From Rhizobium sp. (GTDB lineage Bacteria; Pseudomonadota; Alphaproteobacteria; Rhizobiales; Rhizobiaceae): a stretch of DNA of 64,000 bases. The stretch spans positions 105,681 to 169,680 of the forward strand of contig JAPZUE010000039.1 in NCBI GenBank assembly GCA_027533385.1. Direction: 5' to 3'. Positions 1 through 9,622 of the stretch are shown here, in pieces (the stretch's first letter is position 1; each line of letters begins with the position of its first letter). The position numbers were made by a program, and so were the translations under genes. The notes below the pieces were generated by a model, which was not told where the DNA came from, ran no database searches, and saw only the letters and a list, made by a program, of their open reading frames with translations.

Positions 1-198
1 AAGCTCGGCATCGAAGGCAGCCCGAAGACCTATGCCTTCGATATCGAAGCGGGCGCCGATGGCAAGAACACAGCCTGGCTGGTCGCCGACAGCACCCTCT
101 ACACGGTGAACCTGGAAACGGGTGCGGCGACCAAGGCCGGCGAGATCAGCGGTGCGCCTGCTGCCATCACGTCGATCACCGTGATCCCGGCGATGTAA
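1..198 (+). CDS. C-terminal fragment of a DUF4394-like protein
   Basis: An open frame enters from the left edge and ends at a TAA at 196-198, leaving 65 codons. The visible tail contains a repeat-like beta segment with LYTVNLETGAAT followed by a hydrophobic strand ending in TVIPAM. This resembles the repeated strand pattern of DUF4394/beta-propeller-like secreted proteins, in which each blade reads 'LYxVNxxTGxAT'. The start lies outside the window, so a signal peptide cannot be checked. The family call is by resemblance only. A hairpin terminator follows about 50 bases downstream. Confidence 0.55.
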   Translation, partial: KLGIEGSPKTYAFDIEAGADGKNTAWLVADSTLYTVNLETGAATKAGEISGAPAAITSITVIPAM

Positions 199-250
199 GC
201 TGCAGCCTTTAGCGCCTTTGTTCGGCGTGGCGCTGCCCCCTGAATCAAAA

Positions 251-279
251 AGGCCTCCGCGAGTTGATCGCGGAGGCCT
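251..279. terminator. bidirectional hairpin terminator between convergent genes
   Basis: A perfect 12-base stem (251-262 with 268-279) with a 5-base loop, flanked by an A-run at 247-250. It lies between the stop of the plus-strand gene at 198 and the stop of the minus-strand gene at 285, so it can end transcription from both sides. The T-run is good on the minus-strand side. Confidence 0.8.
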
Positions 280-284
280 CTTCG

Positions 285-1616
285 TCAGAGCATGGCCATG
301 TATTTCGGCAGATCGCGCATGCTGGGCACCACGATCAGGGTCTGTACATGCCCGCGTTTGTAGGCGTTGAGGAAGCGATTGTAGTCCTCGAAGACCACGC
401 AACCCGAGCTGTCGCCGCGGCGGCGCAGCAGATAGGTGTGGGTCAGGAAGCCGTCGCGATTGTACATCTTCGCATCGCCGACCGGGTTCATGCGGATCGC
501 CTCGACACCATGGAAGCGGGCTTCCCGCATGCGCAGGCGATAGACGTTGGGCGGCGTCGGGCCCATGTTCTTGACATGGACGTATTTCGGATTGTCGCGC
601 ATGTGGCCGCGACCGGAATGGGCGCGCAGCTTCTCGCCGTTCGGCATATGGACCACGGCATCCTCGATGACATAGACGGCGATCCGGCTGCCCGGTCCCG
701 GCAGGCCATTCTTGCGGTTGAAGATGCCCCCTGCCCCGTCATCCGTGGTAATCGGATTGTCGGGCTTGGCATAGGCAAGCATGTTGAGCAAAGTCTTCTT
801 CTTCGGCTTTTCCTGCGTCTCGGCCGCCACGGGGGCTTCCGGTGCCGGCACGCGCTCGACGCGCGGCCTTGCCTGCGGTTTTGAACCGGGAACCGGGCCA
901 TCGTCCGGCAGGGCGCCATGATCTTCGGTAGCCGGTTCCGACAGCAGTTCCTCGAAAGGCTCCTCGCGCGGATCGTCTGCGGCCATGGTCTCGGACGCGG
1001 TTGGCGTTGCGGCATAGCCAAGCGCGACGGGAGACACGGTCGTCGTCCCGCTTGCGATGGAAGCGGTCACGACAGGATCGACATCATCCATTCCGCTTCG
1101 ACGCTCATGGGCGGCCGTTGCGAGGGCTGCCTGCTGACGACCAGCTTCGACCTTCAACATGGCATCGCGCAGCACGGCCAGGGCCTGAGAGCCCGTGACA
1201 CTTTCGACGCGGGCAAGCAGCAGGCGATCGGACTTGTCCACCTCTGCCAGACGCATGGCAGCGGGCAGCATCAGCAATCCGAGATGGTCGGTCGCGGCGA
1301 TGGCCTCCGCGAACCGGTCGCGCATGTCCTCGATCGCTGCAAAGTCGGTCGAGCGTGCCGGCTCGTTGCTCGGCACCGGTGGCTTGACGAGCGCGATTTC
1401 CGGTTTCGGCAGGCTGTGGCCTGCGATCGGCGATACTTCGATGGTGGAGGATGAAAGCCCCTTGAAGACGGCGAGGCTCGCTGTGCCCCAGAAGAGGCAG
1501 GCCAGTCCAATGCCCAAGACCGTCGGCAGGCTGGAGCCGCGCTTCTTTCTACGCGACTTCATCATTTGAACGGCGACGCCATTGCCGCCGGTGACCTTAC
1601 GGGTCGAGGACGCCAT
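285..1616 (-). CDS. Tlde1/DUF2778-domain protein (L,D-transpeptidase-like), membrane-anchored
   Basis: The protein has 443 residues. A basic N-terminus is followed by one membrane segment (about residues 31-52), a long Pro/Ala/Glu-rich middle, and a C-terminal domain from about residue 290. That domain ends in a HTYLLRRRGDSSGCVVF stretch. The His plus SSGC (Ser403-Cys406) pattern matches the HxxxSxGC core of Tlde1/DUF2778 and YkuD-like L,D-transpeptidases, so a periplasmic peptidoglycan-modifying activity is likely. No immunity-like or type VI secretion gene is adjacent, so a housekeeping wall role is more likely than a toxin. A later start (Met19, MKSRRKK) would also keep the membrane segment; no clear ribosome site separates the two. 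Confidence 0.75.
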   Translation of the reverse strand: MASSTRKVTGGNGVAVQMMKSRRKKRGSSLPTVLGIGLACLFWGTASLAVFKGLSSSTIEVSPIAGHSLPKPEIALVKPPVPSNEPARSTDFAAIEDMRDRFAEAIAATDHLGLLMLPAAMRLAEVDKSDRLLLARVESVTGSQALAVLRDAMLKVEAGRQQAALATAAHERRSGMDDVDPVVTASIASGTTTVSPVALGYAATPTASETMAADDPREEPFEELLSEPATEDHGALPDDGPVPGSKPQARPRVERVPAPEAPVAAETQEKPKKKTLLNMLAYAKPDNPITTDDGAGGIFNRKNGLPGPGSRIAVYVIEDAVVHMPNGEKLRAHSGRGHMRDNPKYVHVKNMGPTPPNVYRLRMREARFHGVEAIRMNPVGDAKMYNRDGFLTHTYLLRRRGDSSGCVVFEDYNRFLNAYKRGHVQTLIVVPSMRDLPKYMAML

Positions 1617-1801
1617 GATACTTGAACTCGCTTACCAAAACCCTGGGGACCGGCCGCCTAGCAGCAGAAGCCGACCTTACTGAGACAGGGTTGTGGCGAT
1701 GCCGTCCTGTCGACTGCCCTAAAGAATGAAGAAGTTTGGTAACCAAGAGGTTTACGCCGGACGGATTCTGTCACATTCCGAACGCCCGGCGTGAAATAGT
1801 T

Positions 1802-2506
1802 TCAGACGTGACGGGTTAACCCGCCGTCGACCTTGAGGTTCTGGCCGGTGATGTAGGCCGCGCCGTCCGAGGCCAGGAAGGCGATCGTGGCGGCGATTTC
1901 CTCGCTCGTGCCGTAGCGTTTCATCGGCACGCCATCCCGCCGCTCCTCGGTCGCCGGCAGGCTGTCGATCCAACCGGGGAGGATGTTGTTCATCCGAATG
2001 TTTTCCGCTGCATAGGTGTCCGCGAAGATCTTGGTGAAGGATGCGAGGCCGGCGCGGAAGACGGCTGAAGTCGGGAACATCGAGGACGGCTCGAAAGCCC
2101 AGGCGGTGGAGATGTTGATGATCACGCCGGATTTTTGGGCCTGCATGAACGGTGTCACGAGGCGCGTCGGGCGGATGACATTGAGCAGGTAGACATCCAT
2201 GCCCTTCACCCACTGCTGATCGGTGATCTCCAGGATCGGCGCACGGGGCCCATGGCCGGCGCTATTGACGAGAACATCGATACGGCCATAGCGCTCCATG
2301 GTGCCGTCAACGAGACGCGCGATTTCCTCCGGAGACTGATTGGAGCCCGTCACCCCGAAGCCGCCGAGTTCGGCGGCCAGCGCCTCGCCCTTGCCGGAGG
2401 AGGAGAGGATGGCGACCTTGAAGCCATCGGCGGCAAGCCGGCGCGCTGCCGCTGCCCCCATGCCGCTTCCCCCTGCCGTGACGATGGCTACCTTCTGAGT
2501 GGTCAT
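1802..2506 (-). CDS. SDR-family protein lacking the canonical Tyr-x-x-x-Lys
   Basis: A 234-residue single-domain Rossmann protein. It has the nucleotide-binding TAGGSGMG (residues 10-17), NSAG (81-84), the catalytic-type Ser133 (NIST) and a C-terminal DGGL, all as in classical short-chain dehydrogenases/reductases of FabG type. Where family members have YxxxK, this protein reads SAVFR (147-151): Ser replaces Tyr and Arg replaces Lys. The fold and cofactor site look intact, but normal proton relay should be impaired. It may use another chemistry or be a non-catalytic binding protein. It stands alone, with the PilZ-like gene upstream separated by a hairpin. The substrate is unknown. Confidence 0.8.
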   Translation of the reverse strand: MTTQKVAIVTAGGSGMGAAAARRLAADGFKVAILSSSGKGEALAAELGGFGVTGSNQSPEEIARLVDGTMERYGRIDVLVNSAGHGPRAPILEITDQQWVKGMDVYLLNVIRPTRLVTPFMQAQKSGVIINISTAWAFEPSSMFPTSAVFRAGLASFTKIFADTYAAENIRMNNILPGWIDSLPATEERRDGVPMKRYGTSEEIAATIAFLASDGAAYITGQNLKVDGGLTRHV

Positions 2507-2574
2507 TCGATATTCTCCCTTGAATGTGTCCGGAAGATCGAAGGTCCTGGTGCCGAAGTCCAGTCAGAAATGCT

Positions 2575-2608
2575 GAAGGCCGGTGCAGCTTGCGCCACAC
2601 CGGCCTTC
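2575..2608 (-). terminator. stem-loop downstream of the PilZ-like gene
   Basis: An 11-base perfect inverted repeat (2575-2585 with 2598-2608) with a 12-base loop, 21 bases past the stop of the PilZ-like gene. The T-run after the stem is weak, so it may end transcription inefficiently or protect the mRNA end. Confidence 0.55.
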
Positions 2609-2629
2609 TGAAACGGGGATTGTCCGAGA

Positions 2630-2986
2630 TTACCAGCTGCGGACGTCGAGCACGCGGTCCTTGTGGGCCGGATGGGTGGAGAAGACGAAGATGCGGTCCA
2701 GCTCCTTCTGCGTCAGCAGGCGCAGGAAGCGGATCTCGGCGGTGTTGTTGGCAAAGGTCTTCATCAGGACGGCACCCACCTTGGTGATGCGGGCGTCCGG
2801 GATGTCGAGATAGAACTGCTTGGGCAGGTTGACCTGAGTGACCAGCGCCACAACCGCACCGCTCATGGAAATCCGGATCACATCGCAGCGACGTGCCGCC
2901 ATATGGGTCATACCGTTCTCAGTGTATTCGAGGCGCCCGGCATTCATCGTATCCTCCATGCGGAACCGGTTCTCGCGGTCGTACAT
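2630..2986 (-). CDS. PilZ-like domain protein
   Basis: A small soluble protein of 118 residues. The start at 2986 is preferred because an AAGGAGGA ribosome site lies about 8 bases upstream; an in-frame ATG at 3037 has none. The core (RRCDVIRISMSGAVV, then LPKQFYLDIP and a strand ending AEIRF) follows the strand order of PilZ beta-barrels. The usual c-di-GMP motifs RxxxR and D/NxSxxG are only partly kept: the second reads RISMSG, without Asp or Asn. It could therefore be a PilZ-fold protein that does not bind the nucleotide. Motility control would suit the neighbouring island but is not shown. Confidence 0.55.
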   Translation of the reverse strand: MYDRENRFRMEDTMNAGRLEYTENGMTHMAARRCDVIRISMSGAVVALVTQVNLPKQFYLDIPDARITKVGAVLMKTFANNTAEIRFLRLLTQKELDRIFVFSTHPAHKDRVLDVRSW

Positions 2987-3137
2987 GAAGGATTCCTCCT
3001 TCTTCAGGAAATGAGATCCGCCACCTGCCGTTCTCATCGCTTAAGCCCTCGTCTTTTGTCTGTTGTTATGGGCAAAAGGCTAGCAGTGACAGTTTAACAG
3101 TCGGTATTGCGAAGGGGGCCATACCTTGCCGCAAAAT

Positions 3138-3165
3138 GCCCTGTTATCGGCAGGGATAACAGGGC
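3138..3165 (-). terminator. rho-independent terminator of the agl operon
   Basis: An 11-base perfect stem (3138-3148 with 3155-3165) and a 6-base loop. On the minus strand it is followed by ATTTT. It lies 25 bases past the aglK stop, so it should end the five-gene alpha-glucoside operon. Confidence 0.8.
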
Positions 3166-3189
3166 TTTAATGCAATCGATCAAATGTGC

Positions 3190-4278
<1,089 letters not shown>

Positions 4279-4292
4279 GCTTTCCTCCCCTG

Positions 4293-5948
4293 TCAGGCGT
4301 GACGCGCGAAATAGGCGCCCCAGGCCGGCAATTCTACCTTGTTATCGTTGACTGCACTGTCGAAACCGTGGCCTTCGAGCGCGATCCATTCGCCAACCGG
4401 TAGGGCGATTGAGGTGGCTTCTGCGCTCATGTTGAAGACGCAGAGCAGCTTCTCGTTGCCGAAGGCACGGGTATAGACCAGCTGGTCGTCGCCAGCGTCA
4501 TGGAAGGCGATATCGCCCTTGGCAAACGCCGGATACTGCCGGCGGAAGGCGAGGAAGCGGCGGTAATGCTCCAGCACCGACTCTTCTCTGCCGACCTGGG
4601 TGTTGACCGCGCGAAGCACATGCTCGACCGGGATCGGCAACCAGGTCTTGGGTGCCGTGGAAAAGCCTGCCTGGGTGGCATGGCTGTCCCAGACCATCGG
4701 CGTGCGGCAGCCATCGCGGCCCTTGAATTCCGGCCAGAACTGGATGCCATAGGGATCCTGCAGATCTTCGAAGGCGATTTCCGCTTCTGTGAGCGCGAGT
4801 TCCTCACCCTGATAGATGCAGACCGAACCGCGCTGGGTCAGCAGAAGCGCCGAGCTCATCTTGGCATAGGCGTCGCGATCAAGAACGTTGGCGCCCCAGC
4901 GAGAGACATGGCGCACGACGTCGTGGTTGGAGAAGGCCCAGCAGGCCCAGCCTTCCGGTGCGGCGGTGGCGAAGGCGTTCTGCGTATTGCGGACGACGGC
5001 CGGTGTCAGCGGTTCCGGCGCCAGGAATTCGAAGGCGTAGCACATCTGCATCTTGTCGTTGCCGGAGGTGTATTCGCCGACGATCTCAAGACCACGCTGG
5101 CTGTCGCCAACTTCACCGACGGCCGCAATTGCCGGATACTCGTCCAGAAGCGCGCGGAAGCGTTTCAGGAAGGCGATGTTTTCCGGACGGTTCTTGTCGT
5201 AGATGTGTTCCTGGAAATTGTACGGGTTGACGGCGGGTGCCGTCGAGGCGTTGCGGCGCTCGGGGGCCAGCGGCGGGTTGTCCCTGAGTTCCTTGTCGTG
5301 GAAATAGAAGTTGATCGTATCGAGGCGGAAGCCGTCGACGCCGCGCTCCAGCCAGAAGCGGGTTGCGGCGAGCAATGCGTCCTGGACCTCGGGATTGTGC
5401 AGGTTCATGTCCGGCTGCGAGGTCAGGAAGTTGTGCATATAATACTGCATGCGGGTCGGGTCCCACTGCCAGGCGGAACCACCGAAGATCGACAGCCAGT
5501 TGTTCGGCGGCGTGCCGTCCGGCTTCGAATCGGCCCAGACATACCAGTCGGCCTTCGGGTTAACGCGGCTCGACCGGCTTTCGACGAACCAGGGATGCTG
5601 GTCCGACGAATGCGACATAACGAGATCGATCATGACGCGGATACCGAGGCGGTGGGCTTCGGCGATCAGGCCGTCGAAATCAGCAAGCGAACCGAACATC
5701 GGATCGACGTCGACATAGTTCGAGACGTCGTAGCCGAAATCCTTCATCGGCGAAGTGAAGAAGGGCGAGATCCAGATCGCATCGGCGCCAAGATCGGCGA
5801 TATGCGCCAGACGGGCTGTGATGCCCTTCAGGTCACCGATACCGTCACCATTGGAATCCTGGTAGGAGCGCGGGTAGATCTGATAGATCACCGCACCGCG
5901 CCACCAATCCTTGTCGGCGACCAGCGTCGATTGCGTCGTGGAACTCAT
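4293..5948 (-). CDS. aglA: GH13 alpha-glucosidase AglA
   Basis: A 551-residue cytoplasmic GH13 enzyme that hydrolyses imported alpha-glucosides. The barrel begins with GAVIYQIYPRSYQDSNGDGIGD. The nucleophile Asp210 lies in GFRLD, the acid/base Glu279 in AVGE, and the transition-state Asp343 in FSNHD. All three are in their expected motifs, so the enzyme should be active. Length and domain order suit oligo-1,6-glucosidase/alpha-glucosidase relatives. It sits between the permease gene aglG (40-base gap upstream if ATG 5948 is used) and aglK. Confidence 0.92.
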   Translation of the reverse strand: MSSTTQSTLVADKDWWRGAVIYQIYPRSYQDSNGDGIGDLKGITARLAHIADLGADAIWISPFFTSPMKDFGYDVSNYVDVDPMFGSLADFDGLIAEAHRLGIRVMIDLVMSHSSDQHPWFVESRSSRVNPKADWYVWADSKPDGTPPNNWLSIFGGSAWQWDPTRMQYYMHNFLTSQPDMNLHNPEVQDALLAATRFWLERGVDGFRLDTINFYFHDKELRDNPPLAPERRNASTAPAVNPYNFQEHIYDKNRPENIAFLKRFRALLDEYPAIAAVGEVGDSQRGLEIVGEYTSGNDKMQMCYAFEFLAPEPLTPAVVRNTQNAFATAAPEGWACWAFSNHDVVRHVSRWGANVLDRDAYAKMSSALLLTQRGSVCIYQGEELALTEAEIAFEDLQDPYGIQFWPEFKGRDGCRTPMVWDSHATQAGFSTAPKTWLPIPVEHVLRAVNTQVGREESVLEHYRRFLAFRRQYPAFAKGDIAFHDAGDDQLVYTRAFGNEKLLCVFNMSAEATSIALPVGEWIALEGHGFDSAVNDNKVELPAWGAYFARHA

Positions 5949-5988
5949 TCTTTGTCCTCATGCATGTCTGTGTGTCGAAAAGCCCCGC

Positions 5989-7131
5989 TCAACCACCCTT
6001 GACCGAGCCAGCCAGCAGACCCCGGACGAGGTAGCGCTGGAGACCGAAGAAGACGAGGAGCGGAACGATGATGGTGATGAAGGCGGATGCCGTCAGGATT
6101 TCCCAGTTGCCGCCGCGCGAGCCCAACAGGTTGACCAGGCGACCGGTCAGGACCAGTTCGTCATTTCCGGTACCGAGGAAGACCATGGCCACGAGCAGGT
6201 CGTTCCAGGTCCAGAGGAACTGGAAGATCGCGAAGGAGGCGAGCGCCGGATAAGAGAGCGGCAGGACGATCTTGATGAAGATCTCGAAATCGGAGGCGCC
6301 ATCGACGCGGGCCGATTCCATGATCTCGCGCGGCAGACCGGCGATGTAGTTGCGCAGCAAGTAGATCGCGAGCGGCAGGCCGAAGCCCATATGGGCAAGC
6401 CAGATGCCGACATAGCCCTTGGCCGGGACACCGAAGAAGGCGCCGACGTCGTTGTACATCTTCAGAAGCGGGATCAGCGACATCTGCAGAGGCACGACGA
6501 GCAGGCCGACGATCACGGCGATCAGGATCGAGCGACCCGGGAACTTCATCCAGGCGAGCGCATAGGCCGCGAAGGCTGCGACCAGGATCGGGATGATCGT
6601 CGACGGGATTGCAACCGTCAGCGAGTTGATGAAGGACTGGCCGATCCCTTCCGCCGTCAGAACCGTCTGGTAGTTCTCAAGCGTGAAGCGCGGCGGCGTC
6701 TCGGCGGTGAAGAAGATACGCTGACCGCGCGATCCCTCGAAGGCTGTCGGCGATTCCAGGCGGAAGTCGCCGTTTTCCTGGACGGTCAGTTTCTGGCCGT
6801 CACGGATATCTGCGGTCGCGCCCGCCTCGAAAGCCGAGGGCTGCTGGCTGGTCGCACCGAAGGCCGAGACGGTACCTGGACCACCTTCGAAGACATTGCC
6901 CTTGATGACGTAGACGCCGTTTTCCTGGACCTGGGCTTCCGGGCCGGGGGCACGGAAGATCTCGTTGCGCGTGGAGGACGACAGTGCCGTCCACCAGCCG
7001 GAAGCGACGATCTGGTCCTTGTCACGCAGGGACGAGATCAGGAGGCCTGCGGTCGGTAGCGTCCAGGCCGCGACCAGAACGAGGACGGTGAGGTTGACGA
7101 CGATCGTCAGCGGAGAAAGCTTGCGCGTCAT
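5989..7131 (-). CDS. aglG: alpha-glucoside ABC transporter permease AglG
   Basis: A 380-residue inner-membrane permease of the MalG type. The N-terminal membrane segment (LTIVVNLTVLVLVAAWTLP) is followed by a large periplasmic insertion of about 100 residues, five further membrane helices, and the EAA loop near the C-terminus (ESARVDGASDFEIFIKIVLP). The ATG at 7131 is preferred over an in-frame one at 7161: it starts one base after the aglF stop and gives the usual AglG length. The long periplasmic loop is typical of AglG. Confidence 0.9.
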   Translation of the reverse strand: MTRKLSPLTIVVNLTVLVLVAAWTLPTAGLLISSLRDKDQIVASGWWTALSSSTRNEIFRAPGPEAQVQENGVYVIKGNVFEGGPGTVSAFGATSQQPSAFEAGATADIRDGQKLTVQENGDFRLESPTAFEGSRGQRIFFTAETPPRFTLENYQTVLTAEGIGQSFINSLTVAIPSTIIPILVAAFAAYALAWMKFPGRSILIAVIVGLLVVPLQMSLIPLLKMYNDVGAFFGVPAKGYVGIWLAHMGFGLPLAIYLLRNYIAGLPREIMESARVDGASDFEIFIKIVLPLSYPALASFAIFQFLWTWNDLLVAMVFLGTGNDELVLTGRLVNLLGSRGGNWEILTASAFITIIVPLLVFFGLQRYLVRGLLAGSVKGG

Positions 7132-7132
7132 G

Positions 7133-8143
7133 TCAGCGTCCTTCCATTTCCCGGCGGGCATTGCGGATGTTCCAGATCATGATCGGGATGACCATGACCA
7201 TGATGACGACGGCAATCGCCGCGCCACGGCCAAAGTCACCGCCGCCGCGGAACATCCAGTCGAACATCAGGTTCGCGAGAACCTGGCTCTGCCACTGGCC
7301 GTTGGTCATCGCCAGAACGATGTCGAAGACCTTGAGGACGAGGATGGTGATGGTGGTCCAGACCACCGCAATGGTGTTCCAGATCTGCGGCACCTTGATC
7401 TTGATGAAGATCTGCCACGGATTGGCGCCATCGATAACGGCAGCCTCGATGGTCTCTTCCGGAATGCCGCGCAGGGCCGCCGACAGGAGGACCATGGCGA
7501 AACCTGTCTGGATCCAGATGAGGATCACCATCAGGAAGAAGTTGTTCCAGAAGGGCAGCGCAATCCAGATCTGCGGATCGCCGCCAAAATAGACGACGAT
7601 GGCATTGAGGATACCGATCTGATCGGAGCCGGCATCCCGGTAGTCGTAGACGAACTTCCAGATGACCGATGCGCCGACGAAAGAGATCGCCATCGGCATA
7701 AAGATCAGCGACTTGGCAATGTTGCCCCACCAGATGCGGTCGGTGAGTGCTGCAATGATCAGGCCGAAGAAGGTGGAGGCCGCAGGCACCACGATCAGCC
7801 AGAGCATGTTGTTGAAGATCGACTGGCGGAATTCCGCGTCATTGACCATCCAGCGATAATTCGCGAGGCCGACGTAGTTTTCGCCGCTGCGGTCCATCAC
7901 GGAATAGAGGACCGAGGAAAACAGGGGGTAGATCAGGTAGATTGTCAGCGATACCAAAGCAGGCCCGAGAAAAAGCCATGGGCGGATCAGGGCCGCACGT
8001 CTCAGGTTTCTCGATGCTTTCTCCGTATCGGCGATGCGGGACGGAAAAATCAGGTCCAGCAGGTAATTCGAGCCGAAAAAATATCCGATCGCTGCCGCAA
8101 CGCCGACGATGATCGTCAGCAAGGCAAAGAGTAACTGTTCCAA
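7133..8143 (-). CDS. aglF: alpha-glucoside ABC transporter permease AglF
   Basis: A 336-residue MalF-type inner-membrane permease. An N-terminal hydrophobic segment (residues 2-25) is followed by a second group of helices starting at RPWLFLGPALVSLTIYLIYP, and the EAA motif (EAAVIDGANPWQIFIKIKVP) comes near residue 240. It pairs with AglG to form the channel. A stem-loop of 11-base arms lies between it and aglE, which usually gives the binding protein a higher mRNA level than the permeases. Confidence 0.9.
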   Translation of the reverse strand: MEQLLFALLTIIVGVAAAIGYFFGSNYLLDLIFPSRIADTEKASRNLRRAALIRPWLFLGPALVSLTIYLIYPLFSSVLYSVMDRSGENYVGLANYRWMVNDAEFRQSIFNNMLWLIVVPAASTFFGLIIAALTDRIWWGNIAKSLIFMPMAISFVGASVIWKFVYDYRDAGSDQIGILNAIVVYFGGDPQIWIALPFWNNFFLMVILIWIQTGFAMVLLSAALRGIPEETIEAAVIDGANPWQIFIKIKVPQIWNTIAVVWTTITILVLKVFDIVLAMTNGQWQSQVLANLMFDWMFRGGGDFGRGAAIAVVIMVMVIPIMIWNIRNARREMEGR

Positions 8144-8215
8144 AGACGTCCCCTCCCTGTCGATTGCTCCGGATCACAAACAAGCGCCGGATGCATTTTT
8201 CTTCTTCATCGACGT

Positions 8216-8245
8216 CCGGGCCGCATCCTGTCGAATGCGGCCCGG
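8216..8245 (-). other. intercistronic stem-loop between aglE and aglF
   Basis: A perfect 11-base stem (8216-8226 with 8235-8245) and 8-base loop in the 120-base aglE-aglF gap. No T-run follows on the minus strand. It is more likely a barrier to 3' decay of the aglE message, or a partial attenuator, than a full terminator. Confidence 0.6.
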
Positions 8246-8263
8246 CATGCGTTTCGGGAGTGC

Positions 8264-9622
8264 TTACTTCAAGCCGTCCCAAGCCTTCTGGATATCGGCT
8301 GCGACGTCGGCTGCAGCCTTGCCACCCGAATAGTCAACCATACCCGTCCAGAATGCGCCAGCGCCGATCTTGCCCGGCATCAGGTCGGAACCGTCGAAGC
8401 GGAAGGTGGTCGCGTTCGTCAGGATCTCGCCCTGCTTGCGCAGCGCGTCGTTGGCATAGGTTTCCGGCTTTGCGGACTTGAACGGCGTCAGGAAGCCCGA
8501 CTGTGCCATCCAGACTTCATGCGCGATCGGGGTCTTCAGCCACTCGATGAAGGCGCGGGCGGCAGGCGTGTCCTTGGTGATCGAGACAAGGGTGCCGGCG
8601 CCGAGAACCGGGGTGCCGAGGTTCTTCTCGGCATAGGCCGGGAAGTAGAAGAAGTCCGCATCCACGCCAAGTTCAGTGCCTTCCGGGAAGAAGGACGGGA
8701 TGAACGATGCCTGGCGGTGCATGAAGCACTTCGGCGGCGAAGAGAACAGGCCCTTCGGGCTGTCGCGGAAGTCGGTCGAGGCCACGGCCTTGGAGCCGCC
8801 ATCGACGAACTTGTCGTTGCGGGCAAACCAGCCGAATTCTTCGATTGCGCCGACAACGGCGGGATCGTTGAACTTGATCTCGTTGGCTACCCACTTGTCG
8901 TAGACGTCAGGCGACTGCGTGCGCAGCATCATGTCTTCGACCCAGTCGGTGGCCGGCCAGCCGGTTGCACCACCAGAGCCGAGACCGATGCACCACGGCG
9001 TACCACCGTCGGCAACGATCTTCTCGGTCAGAGCCTTCAGCTCTTCCATGGTCTTCGGCACTTCGTAGCCTGCGTCCTCGAAGTTTTCCGGCGAGTACCA
9101 GACGAGCGACTTCAGGTCGGCCTTGTAGGGGAAGGCGAAGAACTGTTCAGCGCCAGCCTTGTCCTTGTAGGTGCCGAGGCTGACCCAGCTGTCGCCAGCG
9201 GCGTAGTTGGCCTTCATCCAGTCGGCGGATTCAGTGCCGAGCGGAACGAGGAAGCCCTTGGAAGCGAGGTCGGCGAGCAGACCAGGCTGCGGCAGAACCG
9301 CGATATCCGGCGGGCTGCCCGCCTGGGTGTCGATGACGATCTGCTGTTCGTAGTTCTCCGAGGACGAGTAGCTGACGTCGACGCCGGTCGCGTTTTCGAA
9401 GTAGGCGAGCATGGATTCGACCAGAACCTGGTCGTCACCGCGCCAGGGGCCGAAGATCTTCAGGGTCTGACCCTTGAGGTCGCCATGAGCCTTCTTGAAC
9501 TCCTCGAATGTCGACCAGCTGAACTTGGCATCCGCACCCGGAGCGAACTTCAATTCCTGCGCGCCGACCGAGCCGGCCACGAGCGCGGCAGCGGCCACGG
9601 TCATCAAAAACATTTTCTTCAT
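8264..9622 (-). CDS. aglE: periplasmic alpha-glucoside-binding protein AglE
   Basis: A 452-residue extracellular solute-binding protein of family 1 (MalE-like). The signal peptide (MKKMFLMTVAAAALVAGSVGA, about residues 1-21) is followed by a two-lobe binding protein with the usual hinge elements (LPQPGLLADLASKGFL; STDFRDSPKGLFSSPP). It captures alpha-glucosides in the periplasm and delivers them to AglF/AglG. As first gene of the operon, it lies 279 bases from the divergent regulator gene aglR. A LacI-type operator is centred about 63 bases upstream of its start. Confidence 0.9.
   Translation of the reverse strand: MKKMFLMTVAAAALVAGSVGAQELKFAPGADAKFSWSTFEEFKKAHGDLKGQTLKIFGPWRGDDQVLVESMLAYFENATGVDVSYSSSENYEQQIVIDTQAGSPPDIAVLPQPGLLADLASKGFLVPLGTESADWMKANYAAGDSWVSLGTYKDKAGAEQFFAFPYKADLKSLVWYSPENFEDAGYEVPKTMEELKALTEKIVADGGTPWCIGLGSGGATGWPATDWVEDMMLRTQSPDVYDKWVANEIKFNDPAVVGAIEEFGWFARNDKFVDGGSKAVASTDFRDSPKGLFSSPPKCFMHRQASFIPSFFPEGTELGVDADFFYFPAYAEKNLGTPVLGAGTLVSITKDTPAARAFIEWLKTPIAHEVWMAQSGFLTPFKSAKPETYANDALRKQGEILTNATTFRFDGSDLMPGKIGAGAFWTGMVDYSGGKAAADVAADIQKAWDGLK

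Noticed and set aside
285..1616. Type VI or contact-dependent toxin interpretation of the Tlde1/DUF2778 protein
   Set aside because: The domain name comes from a toxin, but there is no immunity, adaptor or secretion gene nearby, and the protein carries its own membrane anchor. A housekeeping role is more likely.
1754..1793. ACGCCGG/CCGGCGT inverted repeat after the SDR gene
   Set aside because: The arms are only 7 bases with a loop of about 25 and no T-run. It could end the SDR transcript, but the evidence is too weak to call a terminator.
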